This document shows positions 33,612 to 43,269 of a stretch of DNA of 64,000 nucleotides, in pieces. The DNA lies in assembly GCF_050402865.1 (NCBI RefSeq), contig NZ_BAABMF010000015.1, forward strand, positions 58,326 to 122,325, written 5' to 3'. Every line of letters starts with the position of its first letter. Position 1 is the first letter of the stretch. Source of the stretch: Clostridium_AF sediminicola. Lineage in GTDB: Bacteria; Bacillota; Clostridia; Clostridiales; Clostridiaceae. Below the pieces are notes generated by a model. That model did no database searches, had not been told where the DNA came from, and saw nothing but the letters and a program-made list of their open reading frames with translations. A program made the translations under genes and the position numbers.

Positions 33612-35411
33612 ATGATGAATTTATATGATTCAATGTTATATCCGCGAGAAACATCACAAAGATATGTTGTTGATTTAAGTGGATATTGGAAGTTTAAGAT
33701 TGATACAGATCATAATGGAAGACAAAAAGGTTGGACAAATGGGTTGGTAGATTCAGTATTAATGGCTGTACCATCTAGTTTTAATGATATTTTTACTGAA
33801 AAGAAAATTAGAAATCATGCAGGTGATGTTTGGTATGAAAGAACATTTTTTATACCAAAAGAATTGGAAAATAAGAACTTAGAAATTCGTTTTGGAAGTG
33901 CTACACATAAAGCAGAAGTATGGGTTAATGGTGAAGAAATGGGGACACATAAAGGTGGTTTTATGCCCTTTGCTGTAAAGCTTAATGATGTAGTTAAGTA
34001 TGGAGAAGAAAATACTTTAGTGGTAGCAGTTAACAATCTTTTAGATTTTACTACTTTGCCACTAGGAAGAACTAGCACTTTAGCTGATGGTAGAAAAGTT
34101 GTATTACCTCACTTTGATTTTTTTAACTATGCTGGGTTGCATAGAGCAGTTAAGTTAGTTGTAACACCAAAGGAAAGAATTGAAGATATTACTGTAGTTA
34201 CAGATATTAATGGTAAAGAGGGAATTATTAAGTATGATGTTAAAACATCAGGGGATAATGAAGTTAACATTGAAGTGTATGATGAAGATAAAAAGTTAGT
34301 AGCAGAAGCTGAAGGTAATAATGGTGAAATAACTATTAATGATGCAAAATTGTGGCAACCAGGTAATGCATACCTTTATAATTTTCGAGCTAAAATTGTG
34401 AAGGGTGAAAAAGTGGTTGATGAATATTATATTGAAGTTGGTATTCGTACAGTTAAAGTAAAAGGTAATCGTTTCTTAATTAATGGCGATCCATTTTACT
34501 TTAAGGGATTTGGTAAACATGAAGATTCCGAATACCATGGTCGTGGTTTTGATCCAGTAGTTGCTTTGCGTGACTTTGAATTGTTAGATTGGATAAATGC
34601 AAATAGTGTAAGAACATCTCATTATCCATACGCGGAAGAATTTTATCAATTAGCTGATAGGAAAGGTATTGTTGTTGTTGATGAAGTTGCTGCTGTAGGA
34701 TTCCAAGCTGTAGTTAAAGTTGAACATAAACCTGTATTTTCGGAAGAAATAGTTCAAACTGAAACACTTCAGTACCATAAATTAGAAGTTGAAAGACTGA
34801 TAAAGCGTGATAAAAACCATCCTTGTGTTGTAATGTGGTGCTTGACTAATGAACCGGACAGTAAAGACTCAGCATGTGAGAAATATTTTGAAGAAGTATA
34901 TTCTCATGCAAGAGCTTTAGATGTTCAGAATAGACCATTAACATATACACACTATATGGAAATTAAATTTGAAGAATGCAAATTACATCAATATGTAGAT
35001 GTAATTGGATTAAACAGATATTGGGGGTGGTATGTTAAACCTGGTGAAGAATTTGTTGATGCTATGGAGATTTTTAAAAAAGATTTAGATGAATTTTCAA
35101 CACCTGGTAAACCAATTATCTTCTTTGAGTATGGTGCAGATACAATGAGCGGTATTCATAAATTGCCTAGTGTAACGTTCTCTGAAGAATATCAAATTAA
35201 TTTTTTAGAAGCATATCATAAAATGTTTGATTCATACGAAAATGTAATAGGGGAGCATGTTTGGAATTTTGCGGATTTCCAAACTACAGAAGGACCTATG
35301 AGGGTTGACGGAAATAAAAAAGGTGTATTTACACGAACTAGACAACCTAAAAGCGCAGCTTTTAATTTGAAAAAAAGATGGGGTAAAATAGACAATAATC
35401 ATAAAGCCTAA
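33612..35411 (+). CDS. uidA: beta-glucuronidase (GH2)
   Basis: It hydrolyses beta-D-glucuronides to glucuronate, feeding the UxaC pathway. This 599-residue GH2 enzyme has acid/base Glu414 (CLTNEPDS), nucleophile Glu506 (IIFFEYGADT) and the glucuronate-recognising N-x-K motif Asn568-Lys570 (NKKGVFTRTRQPKSAAF). These match E. coli UidA nearly one to one in position. The active-site loop after VDEVAAVGF is about six residues shorter than in E. coli. No signal peptide. I use ATG 33612, five bases after AAGAAGGAG; the GTG at 33606 lies in that site. GPH symporter 2 is upstream, EamA downstream. Confidence 0.95.
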   Translation: MMNLYDSMLYPRETSQRYVVDLSGYWKFKIDTDHNGRQKGWTNGLVDSVLMAVPSSFNDIFTEKKIRNHAGDVWYERTFFIPKELENKNLEIRFGSATHKAEVWVNGEEMGTHKGGFMPFAVKLNDVVKYGEENTLVVAVNNLLDFTTLPLGRTSTLADGRKVVLPHFDFFNYAGLHRAVKLVVTPKERIEDITVVTDINGKEGIIKYDVKTSGDNEVNIEVYDEDKKLVAEAEGNNGEITINDAKLWQPGNAYLYNFRAKIVKGEKVVDEYYIEVGIRTVKVKGNRFLINGDPFYFKGFGKHEDSEYHGRGFDPVVALRDFELLDWINANSVRTSHYPYAEEFYQLADRKGIVVVDEVAAVGFQAVVKVEHKPVFSEEIVQTETLQYHKLEVERLIKRDKNHPCVVMWCLTNEPDSKDSACEKYFEEVYSHARALDVQNRPLTYTHYMEIKFEECKLHQYVDVIGLNRYWGWYVKPGEEFVDAMEIFKKDLDEFSTPGKPIIFFEYGADTMSGIHKLPSVTFSEEYQINFLEAYHKMFDSYENVIGEHVWNFADFQTTEGPMRVDGNKKGVFTRTRQPKSAAFNLKKRWGKIDNNHKA

Positions 35412-35453
35412 ATCTTTTTTACAATTATACATTTAGCAGAAGGAGAAATTATT

Positions 35454-36356
35454 ATGGGGAATAGTAAACAAAAAAGTGTAGAAAACTTTTTAATTATTAT
35501 GGCTATTGTTGGAGGGTTTCGAGTTGTATTTAATAAATTGAGTATAAATAATGGTTTTGGTGCATATGCAATCGTAGCTACACAGTTTTTGATTGGTGGA
35601 CTTATTCTATCGATATATTTACGAGATAAAATATTCTCTATAAATAAAAAATATTTTATATTAGCCATTTTTGCAAGTATCATTTTTTTCTTATCATTTT
35701 ACTTAGGTACTTTAGGGCTTGTATACACAACTCCAAGCAAAAACGCATTTCTATATCAAACATCTATTGTGTTTGTGCCATTCTTATACTATTTTGTGTA
35801 CAAACAAAAAATAGATAAACATACCATAATTGGTGTTGTTATTGCTATGTGTGGTTTGGTATTTTTAACTTTGGAGAATGGGTTTGGTAATATAAATATC
35901 GGTGATATATTAACTATATTAGCTGCAGTGATGGTTGCTTTACATATGACTTTTTCATCTTTTGCTATGAAGAAGAATGAGTGCAATCCGGTTGTTTTTA
36001 CAACTATTCAAATGTTTATTTCAGGAATTTTGGCTTTAGTGCTTGCTTTTATGAATGATGATTTTTCAAGTGGTATAAGTTTAACAATTTGTTGGCCACT
36101 ATTATTAGGTGGTATACTTATTGGTTTTACTTTTTATGTAACCAGTTTAGGATTCAAATATTCAACACCCACTAAAATGAGCCTAATAAATTCTTTGAAT
36201 CCTGTTTCAAGCACCATTGCTGCAATTCTATGTTTAAATGAAGTAATTACCTATAGATTATTTGTTGGTGGAGGATTAATAATGGCTGCACTACTTGTAA
36301 TTCAATTAAAGCCTAATTTATCTAAATATATTAATCGTGTGAGAACAGAAGTCTAA
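35454..36356 (+). CDS. EamA/DMT-family transporter
   Basis: This 300-residue membrane protein has ten predicted helices in two EamA repeats (about 1-140 and 150-290; the second repeat ends LNEVITYRLFVGGGLIMAALL). These transporters usually export metabolites or amino acids, or sometimes import. It starts 42 bases after uidA behind AGAAGGAG and is probably co-transcribed. An attractive guess is export of the aglycone released by UidA, but no sequence feature proves this. Confidence 0.82.
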   Translation: MGNSKQKSVENFLIIMAIVGGFRVVFNKLSINNGFGAYAIVATQFLIGGLILSIYLRDKIFSINKKYFILAIFASIIFFLSFYLGTLGLVYTTPSKNAFLYQTSIVFVPFLYYFVYKQKIDKHTIIGVVIAMCGLVFLTLENGFGNINIGDILTILAAVMVALHMTFSSFAMKKNECNPVVFTTIQMFISGILALVLAFMNDDFSSGISLTICWPLLLGGILIGFTFYVTSLGFKYSTPTKMSLINSLNPVSSTIAAILCLNEVITYRLFVGGGLIMAALLVIQLKPNLSKYINRVRTEV

Positions 36357-36376
36357 ATAATAGAAGACTACTGTAA

Positions 36377-36440
36377 AAAACAATAATTGTACACATAAAG
36401 TCCAAATAATGAAAGCTTCATTACACACTAAGTGATAAAC
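36377..36440 (+). repeat. third, partial copy of the promoter-region repeat
   Basis: AACAATAATTGTACACATAA, then AAATAATGAAAG and AAGTGATAA, follow the left half of the 120-bp repeats at 31254 and 31431 with few changes. It lies upstream of the HAD gene, suggesting HAD and GH3 share regulation with symporter 2. A small inverted repeat ATTGCA-GTAT-TGCAAT (36463-36478) follows. Confidence 0.65.
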
Positions 36441-36511
36441 TAAAAAGTAATTAACATAGATGATTGCAGTATTGCAATGAGCTACAACCAATATTCGAAG
36501 GAGGACAAACT

Positions 36512-37351
36512 ATGAAAGATACTATAGCAGAATATAGAAAAAGCAAAGGGTTTTTAGTGTGCGTTGACTCTGATGGTTGTGCCATGGACACCATGGAAGT
36601 AAAACACAGAAAATGCTTTGCACCGAAAGCAATAGAACTATGGGAATTACAAGATGTGGAAAAGAAATTTCTTGAAACTTGGAATAAGGTTAATTTGTAT
36701 TCAAAAACAAGAGGAATTAACCGTTTTAAAGGTCTTGTAAAAACTTTTGAACTTTTAGCAGCTAATGGAATTGATATGCCTGACTTTTCATCGATTCTTG
36801 AATGGAATGAGACTTCACCGGAACTGTCAAATCCTGCACTGAAAAAAGCAATTGAAAAAACAGGAGATGAGCAATTAGTTAAGACATTGGCATGGAGTAA
36901 AGCTGTTAATAAGGCTATTACAGAATTACCTAAGGATGACAAACCTTTTTCCAATGTAAAAGAAGGATTAGCAGCCATAAGTTCTGTTGCAGATATTGCC
37001 ATTGTTTCTTCTGCCAATGGAAGTGCTGTAAATGACGAATGGACAAGACATGAGCTTGCGCCTTATGTGCAAGTGATGCTTGGACAAGAAGCGGGTAGCA
37101 AGGCAGCTTGTATAAGTGATTTAAAAGAGTATGGTTATTCAGATGATAAAATATTAATGGTGGGAGATGCACCTGGTGATTTAAAAGCGGCAGTAACCAA
37201 TGGTGCTTTATATTATCCTATACTTGTTGGTAAAGAAGATTTTTCATGGACTCGGTTAGCTTCTGAAGCATTACCCAAATTTATTGATGGGAGCTACAGA
37301 GGAGAATATCAAGAAAAAATAATAGACGAATTCAATTCAACATTAAAATAA
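36512..37351 (+). CDS. HAD-superfamily hydrolase
   Basis: This 279-residue phosphatase-like protein has motif I FLVCVDSDGCAMDT (Asp nucleophile and the Asp two residues on), motif II near AIVSSANGSAV, a conserved Lys region (GQEAGSKAA) and motif IV MVGDAPGDLKAA, with a large helical cap between motifs I and II. It would remove phosphate from a small sugar phosphate or similar. Start ATG 36512 follows GAAGGAGG; the upstream frame is not supported. The GH3 gene starts 25 bases after it, so they form one operon, preceded by the promoter-repeat copy. Confidence 0.85.
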   Translation: MKDTIAEYRKSKGFLVCVDSDGCAMDTMEVKHRKCFAPKAIELWELQDVEKKFLETWNKVNLYSKTRGINRFKGLVKTFELLAANGIDMPDFSSILEWNETSPELSNPALKKAIEKTGDEQLVKTLAWSKAVNKAITELPKDDKPFSNVKEGLAAISSVADIAIVSSANGSAVNDEWTRHELAPYVQVMLGQEAGSKAACISDLKEYGYSDDKILMVGDAPGDLKAAVTNGALYYPILVGKEDFSWTRLASEALPKFIDGSYRGEYQEKIIDEFNSTLK

Positions 37352-37376
37352 ACTAAACTTATTAGGAGGTAAAAAC

Positions 37377-39071
37377 ATGGTAAATTTAAAAGCAAAACCT
37401 TTTTACTTGAATGACGAAGATATCGCATGGGTGGAAAGTATCATCTCAGGAATGTCAATAGAAGAAAAAATAGGTCAATTATTTGTTAACTTATTTATGG
37501 ACTTTGATAATGAAAAAGCTAAAGAATTAATAGATAAATACCACGTTGGTGGGGCAAGATACCACGGTGGTGACTCTGAGCAAGTATATGAATTGCTATC
37601 AGAACTACAAAGATTAAGTAAAGTACCTATGTTGATAGCAGCAAATTGCGATGCTGGTGGTGACGGTGCAACGAAAGATGGTACATATATCGCATCAGCT
37701 GCACAGGTTGAAGCTACAGGTAGCGAAGAAGTAGCTTATAATGTAGGATATGTAAGTGGTCGTGAGGCTACTGCATTGGGAGTAAACTGGAACTTCGATC
37801 CATGTTCAGATATTTTATTCAACTGGAGAAATACAATTGTTAATACTAGAGCATATGGAACAACACCAGAACCAGTTATTAAATATACAAGTGCTTATAT
37901 CAAAGGTTTAAGACAAAGTAATATTGCATCTTGTATCAAACATTTCCCTGGTGATGGCACTGAAGAACGTGACCAACATTTAGTTTTAGGTGTAAATGAA
38001 TTTAGTTGTGAAGAGTGGGATGAAAGCTTTGGCAAAGTGTATAAACATGCAATTGATGAAGGTGTTATGTCTATTATGGCTGGACACATTGCATTACCAG
38101 AGTACCAAAAAAAATTAGTACCAGAAATGGAAGACAAAGATATTTTGCCTGCAACATTAGCACCAGAATTAATAACAGGATTATTACGTGAACAATTAGG
38201 TTTTAATGGTTTAGTTATTACAGATGCTTCTCATATGATAGGTATGGCAGCTGCTATGAAACGTAGGGATTATGTACCTGCTGCAATAGCTGCTGGTTGT
38301 GACATGTTCTTATTCTTCAACGATATAGAAGAAGATTTTAACTTCATGTTAGATGGATATAAAAATGGTGTAATTACAGAAGAGCGTTTACAGGATGCTT
38401 TAAGAAGAATTTTAGGGTTAAAAGCTTCATTAAAACTTCATATTAAACAAAAAGAAGGCACATTAATACCAGATAAAGAAGGCCTCAAAGCTATTGGTTG
38501 TGAAGAACATTTAGCTATGGCTGAAGAAGCTGCTGATAAAGGTATTACACTTGTTAAAAATACTCTAAATCAGTTACCAATCAAACCAAGTACTCATAAG
38601 AGAATAAAGCTTCATACCTTATTTGGTGAAATTGGTGGTATTACACATGGATCAAATGACGCTGAGAAAATAATTATTGAAGAACTTGAAAGAGTAGGCT
38701 TTGAAGTTACTTTAAACGATGGTACAGGAAGACTAAAAGGTAAAACTGCTGAATACTCTGAAAATTGGGATGCAGCACTAGTTTTTGCTGATATAGTAGG
38801 ATATGCAGCTGAAAATAATTACCGTATTAGATGGAAATGTCCAATGTCTACTGATATTCCATGGTATGTACACGAGTTACCTACTGTATTTGTATCATTA
38901 AACTTTACTACTCATTTAACAGATGTGCCTATGGTAAAAACATATATTAATGCTTATAAAGATACAAGAACAGTTATTAGACAAACAATCCAAAAAATAA
39001 TGGGCGAATCAGAATTTAAAGGTTCATACAACGAAAATGTATGGTGTAATAAATGGGAAACAAGAAGATAA
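37377..39071 (+). CDS. glycoside hydrolase family 3 enzyme
   Basis: This 564-residue intracellular enzyme has an N-terminal GH3 barrel (MSIEEKIGQLFVNLF; KHFPGDGTEERDQHL, the K-H-(F)-P-G-x-G...D-x-H motif; nucleophile Asp in LVITDASHM at about residue 284) and a shortened C-terminal alpha/beta domain lacking a signal peptide. The KH(F)PG...DxH loop is typical of the beta-N-acetylglucosaminidase branch, where a His-Asp dyad is the acid/base, so an N-acetylhexosaminidase or related activity is likely. It could remove sugars from host-type glycoconjugates. AGGAGGT precedes the ATG. Confidence 0.85.
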   Translation: MVNLKAKPFYLNDEDIAWVESIISGMSIEEKIGQLFVNLFMDFDNEKAKELIDKYHVGGARYHGGDSEQVYELLSELQRLSKVPMLIAANCDAGGDGATKDGTYIASAAQVEATGSEEVAYNVGYVSGREATALGVNWNFDPCSDILFNWRNTIVNTRAYGTTPEPVIKYTSAYIKGLRQSNIASCIKHFPGDGTEERDQHLVLGVNEFSCEEWDESFGKVYKHAIDEGVMSIMAGHIALPEYQKKLVPEMEDKDILPATLAPELITGLLREQLGFNGLVITDASHMIGMAAAMKRRDYVPAAIAAGCDMFLFFNDIEEDFNFMLDGYKNGVITEERLQDALRRILGLKASLKLHIKQKEGTLIPDKEGLKAIGCEEHLAMAEEAADKGITLVKNTLNQLPIKPSTHKRIKLHTLFGEIGGITHGSNDAEKIIIEELERVGFEVTLNDGTGRLKGKTAEYSENWDAALVFADIVGYAAENNYRIRWKCPMSTDIPWYVHELPTVFVSLNFTTHLTDVPMVKTYINAYKDTRTVIRQTIQKIMGESEFKGSYNENVWCNKWETRR

Positions 39072-39235
39072 TTAACTTATAAAAAGTGTTAAATGTAAAA
39101 TGATAAAATTAATAGTCACGGAGTTAAATCTAGAATAACACTTCTAATCTAATTTTAATCTTTGGTTAAACTTTTTTTAATGATTACGTTCTATAGTATA
39201 AGTATAAAGTAACTTATCAAATAGGAGGTAATAAA

Positions 39236-39676
39236 ATGTCAATAAATATTGAACAAATTGATTTAATAAGAAAGAGAGCAAATGTTAGTTATGAGGAGGC
39301 AAAAGAAGCATTAGAAAAGAATGATGATAACTTAGTTGAAGCACTTGTTTATTTAGAACAGAAAAATAAAACAAAGAGTTTTAAAAATTCATCAGGTTTT
39401 ATAGGAAAATTAAAAACTTTGTTTAATAAGAGCATGGAATACAAGTTCTTAGTCTATAAAAAAAGTGAAGTAGCTGTGAAACTTCCATTATTGGTGTTTA
39501 TTTTACTGTTAGTTTTTGCATGTCCATTTACAATTATTGCACTTTTACTTTCATTGATTTCAGGATGGAAGCTTAAGTTTATGAAAAAAGAAACTGAAAT
39601 TAAATTAGATGGAGTAGTTGAAAAAATAAATAATTCATTTGATTCAATTTCTGAGAATAAAAGTGAATGTGAATAA
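39236..39676 (+). CDS. DUF4342-like membrane protein with UBA-type N-terminus
   Basis: This 146-residue protein begins with a UBA/TS-N-like three-helix domain (IRKRANVSYEEAKEALEKND, then LVEALVYLEQK), as at the N-terminus of EF-Ts. A basic linker and one or two hydrophobic segments follow (about 83-112, VKLPLLVFILLLVFACPFTI). This layout is known as DUF4342, widespread in clostridia with unknown role. An ATG behind AGGAGG and a very strong terminator mark it as a single-gene unit. The C-terminus is charged and probably cytoplasmic. Confidence 0.75.
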   Translation: MSINIEQIDLIRKRANVSYEEAKEALEKNDDNLVEALVYLEQKNKTKSFKNSSGFIGKLKTLFNKSMEYKFLVYKKSEVAVKLPLLVFILLLVFACPFTIIALLLSLISGWKLKFMKKETEIKLDGVVEKINNSFDSISENKSECE

Positions 39677-39707
39677 TTTTTTTAGAAAATGTATTTATTA
39701 AAGAAAT

Positions 39708-39760
39708 ATAATTAAGGCCTAAAAGTAATTAATAAACTTTTAGGCCTTAATTATATTTTC
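39708..39760 (+). terminator. strong Rho-independent terminator
   Basis: The 19-bp arms 39708-39726 and 39736-39754 are exact reverse complements (ATAATTAAGGCCTAAAAGT in the left arm), followed by ATTTTCT. It ends the DUF4342 gene. Confidence 0.85.
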
Positions 39761-39765
39761 TAAGT

Positions 39766-40092
39766 ATTTATGATTGGAAAGGTGAGCCTATACTTCTTGT
39801 TCAAGGTTGCATGAATCATGAACCATCTGAAAAAGATTTAGAGTTTTTATCTGATGAAATAATGAAAGACCATACTAATCTCGATTGGAGAGATTTATTA
39901 CCATATATCAATATTCCTACTATGGTTTTAGTTGCTAGAAAAAGCAATGTGTTTCCTTGGCAAGGAAGTGCCTATGTAGCTGAAAAAATACCAAATAGTA
40001 GAGTAGAATTTTTTGAAGACTGTGGACATATGCTTTTCTGGGAAAATCCTGAAAAATTTAATTCACTAATAAAAAGTTTTTGTGATAAATAG
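39766..40092 (+). pseudogene. alpha/beta hydrolase remnant with internal deletion
   Basis: The frame, open before the ATG at 39811, reads IYDWKGEPILLVQG, like the first strand of alpha/beta hydrolases, then jumps to the C-terminal third (INIPTMVLVARKSNVFP, SRVEFFEDCGHMLFWENPEK, with the catalytic-type His in DCGHML). The middle with the nucleophile elbow is gone and there is no ribosome site. The 5' part is directly behind the terminator of the upstream gene, so it also lacks a promoter. I regard it as a dead gene. Confidence 0.75.
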
Positions 40093-40114
40093 AAAAAACT
40101 AAATATTAATTTAT

Positions 40115-40152
40115 AATAGCTGTTATTAGATTTGGATAGCAGTTTTTTTGTT
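40115..40152 (+). terminator. terminator after the hydrolase remnant
   Basis: A CTGTTAT / ATAGCAG stem is followed by TTTTTTTG, 23 bases after the frame's stop. It suggests that the ancestral gene was once transcribed. Confidence 0.65.
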
Positions 40153-40200
40153 GTGGTATAATAAATAAAAGTATGTTTTAAATTATGAGGTGGTGATATT

Positions 40201-40623
40201 ATGGCTGAATTAAAGACAAAAAAGAATGATAAAAATTCAATGGAATTTTTGTTATCAGTAGAACACAAAACGAGAAGAGAAGACGCGTTAGTATTACTTG
40301 ACATAATGAAAGAAATAACTAAGGAAGAGCCTGTTATGTGGGGAAGTAGCATTGTTGGATTTGGAACAATGGAGTATGAAAATACTACGGGTATTAATGA
40401 ATGGATGATGATTGGATTTTCTCCAAGAAAGCAAAATCTAGCTTTATACATTATGAATGGTTTCAAAAAGTACGATGATTTATTATCAAAACTGGGAAAA
40501 CATAAAATAGGTAAATCTTGTTTATATATTAATAAACTTGATGATATTGATTTGGAAGTTTTAAAAGAAATTATAAAAGATTCTATTGAACATATAAAAA
40601 GCAAGAAACCAATTGAGTATTAA
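40201..40623 (+). CDS. DUF1801-family protein
   Basis: This 140-residue protein resembles the DUF1801 (YdhG-like) family. KTRREDALVLLDIMKEITKEEPVMWGSSIVGFG near the N-terminus and GFSPRKQNLALYIMNGF, then LLSKLGKHKIGKSCLYINKL, are the conserved blocks. The fold is small and soluble; the family's role is not firmly known, though some relatives are called iron-chaperone-like. AGGTGG stands before the ATG. A bidirectional terminator follows. It is monocistronic. Confidence 0.82.
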   Translation: MAELKTKKNDKNSMEFLLSVEHKTRREDALVLLDIMKEITKEEPVMWGSSIVGFGTMEYENTTGINEWMMIGFSPRKQNLALYIMNGFKKYDDLLSKLGKHKIGKSCLYINKLDDIDLEVLKEIIKDSIEHIKSKKPIEY

Positions 40624-40643
40624 AATAGTTATAGTTAGCTATA

Positions 40644-40685
40644 AAAGAGGTTACCGTAGTATTTACTATGATAACCTTTTTGGTT
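40644..40685. terminator. bidirectional terminator
   Basis: AGGTTA-C-TAGTA pairs with TACTA-G-TAACCT around a short loop and is flanked by AAAAG and TTTTT. It ends the DUF1801 gene on plus and the ABC/PP2C operon on minus. Confidence 0.82.
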
Positions 40686-40710
40686 AAATGTACTAATTTA
40701 TAAAAACTTT

Positions 40711-41559
40711 TCAAATCATTTCACATTCAGAAACATCAAAATATATAGCAGTACAATCATCATGTAATTTTAGTCTTTTACGACTTCTCATAGCTTTATC
40801 ATTTTTCTCCAATGAACGTAGCTCTTCTAATAAATTTTTGACACCTCGAGTTTTACATTCTATAAATAATTCAGACAATCGATAGTTATTATACAATTGT
40901 GCATAACCATCAGACATAAGCAATACTTCATCTATGTCTTTTAACTTAAATTCTTTGTAAATACCTTTTTTTATAGATTCCTTTTCATGTTCAAGTATAT
41001 AGTAACCATCTTTAGTATTCATTTTCATTCTATTATTTCTCAACAACTTCAACTCGTTTTTAGTAAAACCTTTAAAAACCAATTCTTTTTCTCTATTAGG
41101 GTTATTTAACATTAAACTTATTACTTCCTTATCTAAACATTTGATTTTACCATCACTCAGGTGCTTAATGTCTCCTGATTTTGTTTTGAGATTAATCTCA
41201 ACATCGCCTAATACAAAACATTCTAATGTTTCTTTATTAATCCTGGCAATTGAAATGCCTGCTGAAGCTCTGTCTAGTTTTGATAAGCTTTCAATATCTA
41301 CAAATTTGGAATAGTCTTCATTTAATTTAATTACTCCTGTTTCTAATATATCAATGATGGTTCTATCAAGCTGTTCAATAGTTTCATTTAAGTATTTATT
41401 CCACCAGTTAACCATCCATACAACATCATTGCCCTCATCGGTATAGTTATTTTTATTTAAAGAAGAGGCACCGTCAATGACCCAAAATGAATGTTTAGTG
41501 ATTCCGTAGCCATCTTCATTATTTTCTTTAAATGTATTGGTTATATGATCTATTTTCAT
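40711..41559 (-). CDS. PP2C-like protein phosphatase linked to an ABC importer
   Basis: This 282-residue protein shows the metal-binding Asp motifs of PP2C phosphatases: NEDGYG near the N-terminus, FWVIDGASSL, a central FVLGDVEI, VLLMSDGYAQL and the terminal HDDCTAIYFDV. It has no membrane segment. It starts 2 bases after the permease gene stop, behind AAAGGAGTAT, so it belongs to the ABC operon. A Ser/Thr or small-molecule phosphatase encoded with an importer may act on the imported compound or tune transport; this is inference. Confidence 0.8.
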   Translation of the reverse strand: MKIDHITNTFKENNEDGYGITKHSFWVIDGASSLNKNNYTDEGNDVVWMVNWWNKYLNETIEQLDRTIIDILETGVIKLNEDYSKFVDIESLSKLDRASAGISIARINKETLECFVLGDVEINLKTKSGDIKHLSDGKIKCLDKEVISLMLNNPNREKELVFKGFTKNELKLLRNNRMKMNTKDGYYILEHEKESIKKGIYKEFKLKDIDEVLLMSDGYAQLYNNYRLSELFIECKTRGVKNLLEELRSLEKNDKAMRSRKRLKLHDDCTAIYFDVSECEMI

Positions 41560-41561
41560 TT

Positions 41562-43253
41562 CTATACTCCTTTTTCATTTTTTATAGAAACTCCCTTAAT
41601 TAAAATCATTCCTACAAAGGTTAATAGGACAATTAATGAGCCATAAGCCATTGCCAAGCCTATTTCATATTCAAAAATACCGTTAACCATAGCAATTGAG
41701 ATAGGTTTATTTGATGCTGTGTATAAATAAACCGATATGGAATACTCGCCAAGGCTTCTAACAAAGACTAATAAAAGACCTGCAATAATACCTGGAGCTA
41801 TAATTGGTAGAATTATTCTTCGAAATGTTTGTAACCAATTTGCTCCTAGGCACCTTGAAGCTTCTATATAAGTATCATTTAAATTTTGAAGAGAAAGTGT
41901 TGTTGACCTTACCATCAATGGTAGCAAGCTAACAAAATAAGCAATAGGAAGTAATATATATAAACCAACTAAAACTTTGTTAAAAGTGAAAATAGAAGGT
42001 TTATTAAAAGCATTTATACTATTAATAGCAATAGCACTTGCTGGCATAGCCCAAGGTAACATGACTAAAAACTCTATCAGAAATTTGATTTTTCTATTTG
42101 TCTTTACAATGATGTAGGATGCAGGCAGTGCAACCACAACACAAAATAATGATGTAAGAGCAGACATATTGATACTGTTTATAAAAGGAGCGAATGCTCT
42201 TGTTTTTGTAAATATTTTTAAATAATTATCAAAAGAAAATTCTCTAGGATAAATATCAATCATCCATGTTCCAGGTTTTACAAAGGAAAGGATGATAATT
42301 GTAACTACAGGTAAAATAATAATTGCTACTAATAGCAAAGAGAGTATAATCAAGAGCCACTTAAAAATATTATTCTCTATTTTAATGGGTTTTATTGTAA
42401 TCCCCTTTACAGAAGAAACGAACTTATTCTTATTTTCATATAGTCTAACTATGGTTAAATACACCATAGATATTATTATCAATAAAACAACTTCTGCAGC
42501 TGCTATGGACATATAATTATTTGCTTTTGACAATAAAATCTGAGTTGTCATTACTTTAAAACTGCCGCCAATAATGCTTGGTGCAGAAAAAGAACCAATA
42601 CCTGTCATAAAGGTAATAATGCTAGAGCCTATAAGAGCTGGTTTGATAAAGGGCAGTATTACACTCCAAAAAATTTTTAGTTTTGATGCTCCTAGACTTC
42701 GTCCTGCTTCTATCACTGATTGATCTATATGTTTAATTCCTACTGATACATTCATATAAAAATACACATATTGTGTGTAAGCATGAATAAATAATATACC
42801 CTTTAATCCTTGAAGATGGTAAAGGGGATTTTTTAACTGAAAAACAGATTCCAGAGTCTTAGTAACCAAACCACTTTCTCCATAAAGTTGAACAAAGGCA
42901 AATACAATTATTAATCCAGGTAATGCTAAAGGAAGTAACAGAAGTTTGTCTATAAGCTTTTTAAAAGGCAATTTAAAAAAGTTCACAAAAAAAGCTAAAG
43001 ATGTACCAATTATGCCACAGACAATCACTGTTAAGATACCTAAGATAATGGTGTTTTTTAAAGCTGTTAAACTAGTATCAGTTGTGAGAATTTCTATGTA
43101 TTTAGATAGGGTAATGCCATCTTCATTAGTGATACTTATCCAAAATGTTTTTAGAGCAGGATACAGTATAAAGCCAACTAAAATCCATAGTAATAGTGCA
43201 ATCATTATCCACGATAAACTTTTTGTTTTTTTTACAGTTATTTCTTTAATCAA
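41562..43253 (-). CDS. ABC transporter permease, fused double-unit type
   Basis: This 563-residue membrane protein consists of two permease units of six helices each, as in FbpB, ThiP and phosphonate PhnV-type importers. Each unit has the EAA loop that docks the ATPase: EAGRSLGASKLKIFWSVILP in the first (about 180-200) and EASRCLGANWLQTFRRIILP in the second (about 455-475). It lies between the ATPase and the PP2C-like gene in one operon. Such fused permeases serve iron(III), thiamine or 2-aminoethylphosphonate import. Confidence 0.9.
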   Translation of the reverse strand: MIKEITVKKTKSLSWIMIALLLWILVGFILYPALKTFWISITNEDGITLSKYIEILTTDTSLTALKNTIILGILTVIVCGIIGTSLAFFVNFFKLPFKKLIDKLLLLPLALPGLIIVFAFVQLYGESGLVTKTLESVFQLKNPLYHLQGLKGILFIHAYTQYVYFYMNVSVGIKHIDQSVIEAGRSLGASKLKIFWSVILPFIKPALIGSSIITFMTGIGSFSAPSIIGGSFKVMTTQILLSKANNYMSIAAAEVVLLIIISMVYLTIVRLYENKNKFVSSVKGITIKPIKIENNIFKWLLIILSLLLVAIIILPVVTIIILSFVKPGTWMIDIYPREFSFDNYLKIFTKTRAFAPFINSINMSALTSLFCVVVALPASYIIVKTNRKIKFLIEFLVMLPWAMPASAIAINSINAFNKPSIFTFNKVLVGLYILLPIAYFVSLLPLMVRSTTLSLQNLNDTYIEASRCLGANWLQTFRRIILPIIAPGIIAGLLLVFVRSLGEYSISVYLYTASNKPISIAMVNGIFEYEIGLAMAYGSLIVLLTFVGMILIKGVSIKNEKGV

Positions 43254-43269
43254 TATAAATTCACCTACT

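Noticed and set aside
36451..37172. Two long minus-strand frames across the HAD hydrolase gene
   Set aside because: The plus-strand frame has all HAD motifs and a ribosome site; the others are codon shadows.
39972..40604. 210-codon minus-strand frame over the DUF1801 gene and hydrolase remnant
   Set aside because: No ribosome site, biased Ser/Phe/Ile composition, and the plus strand has a recognisable family.
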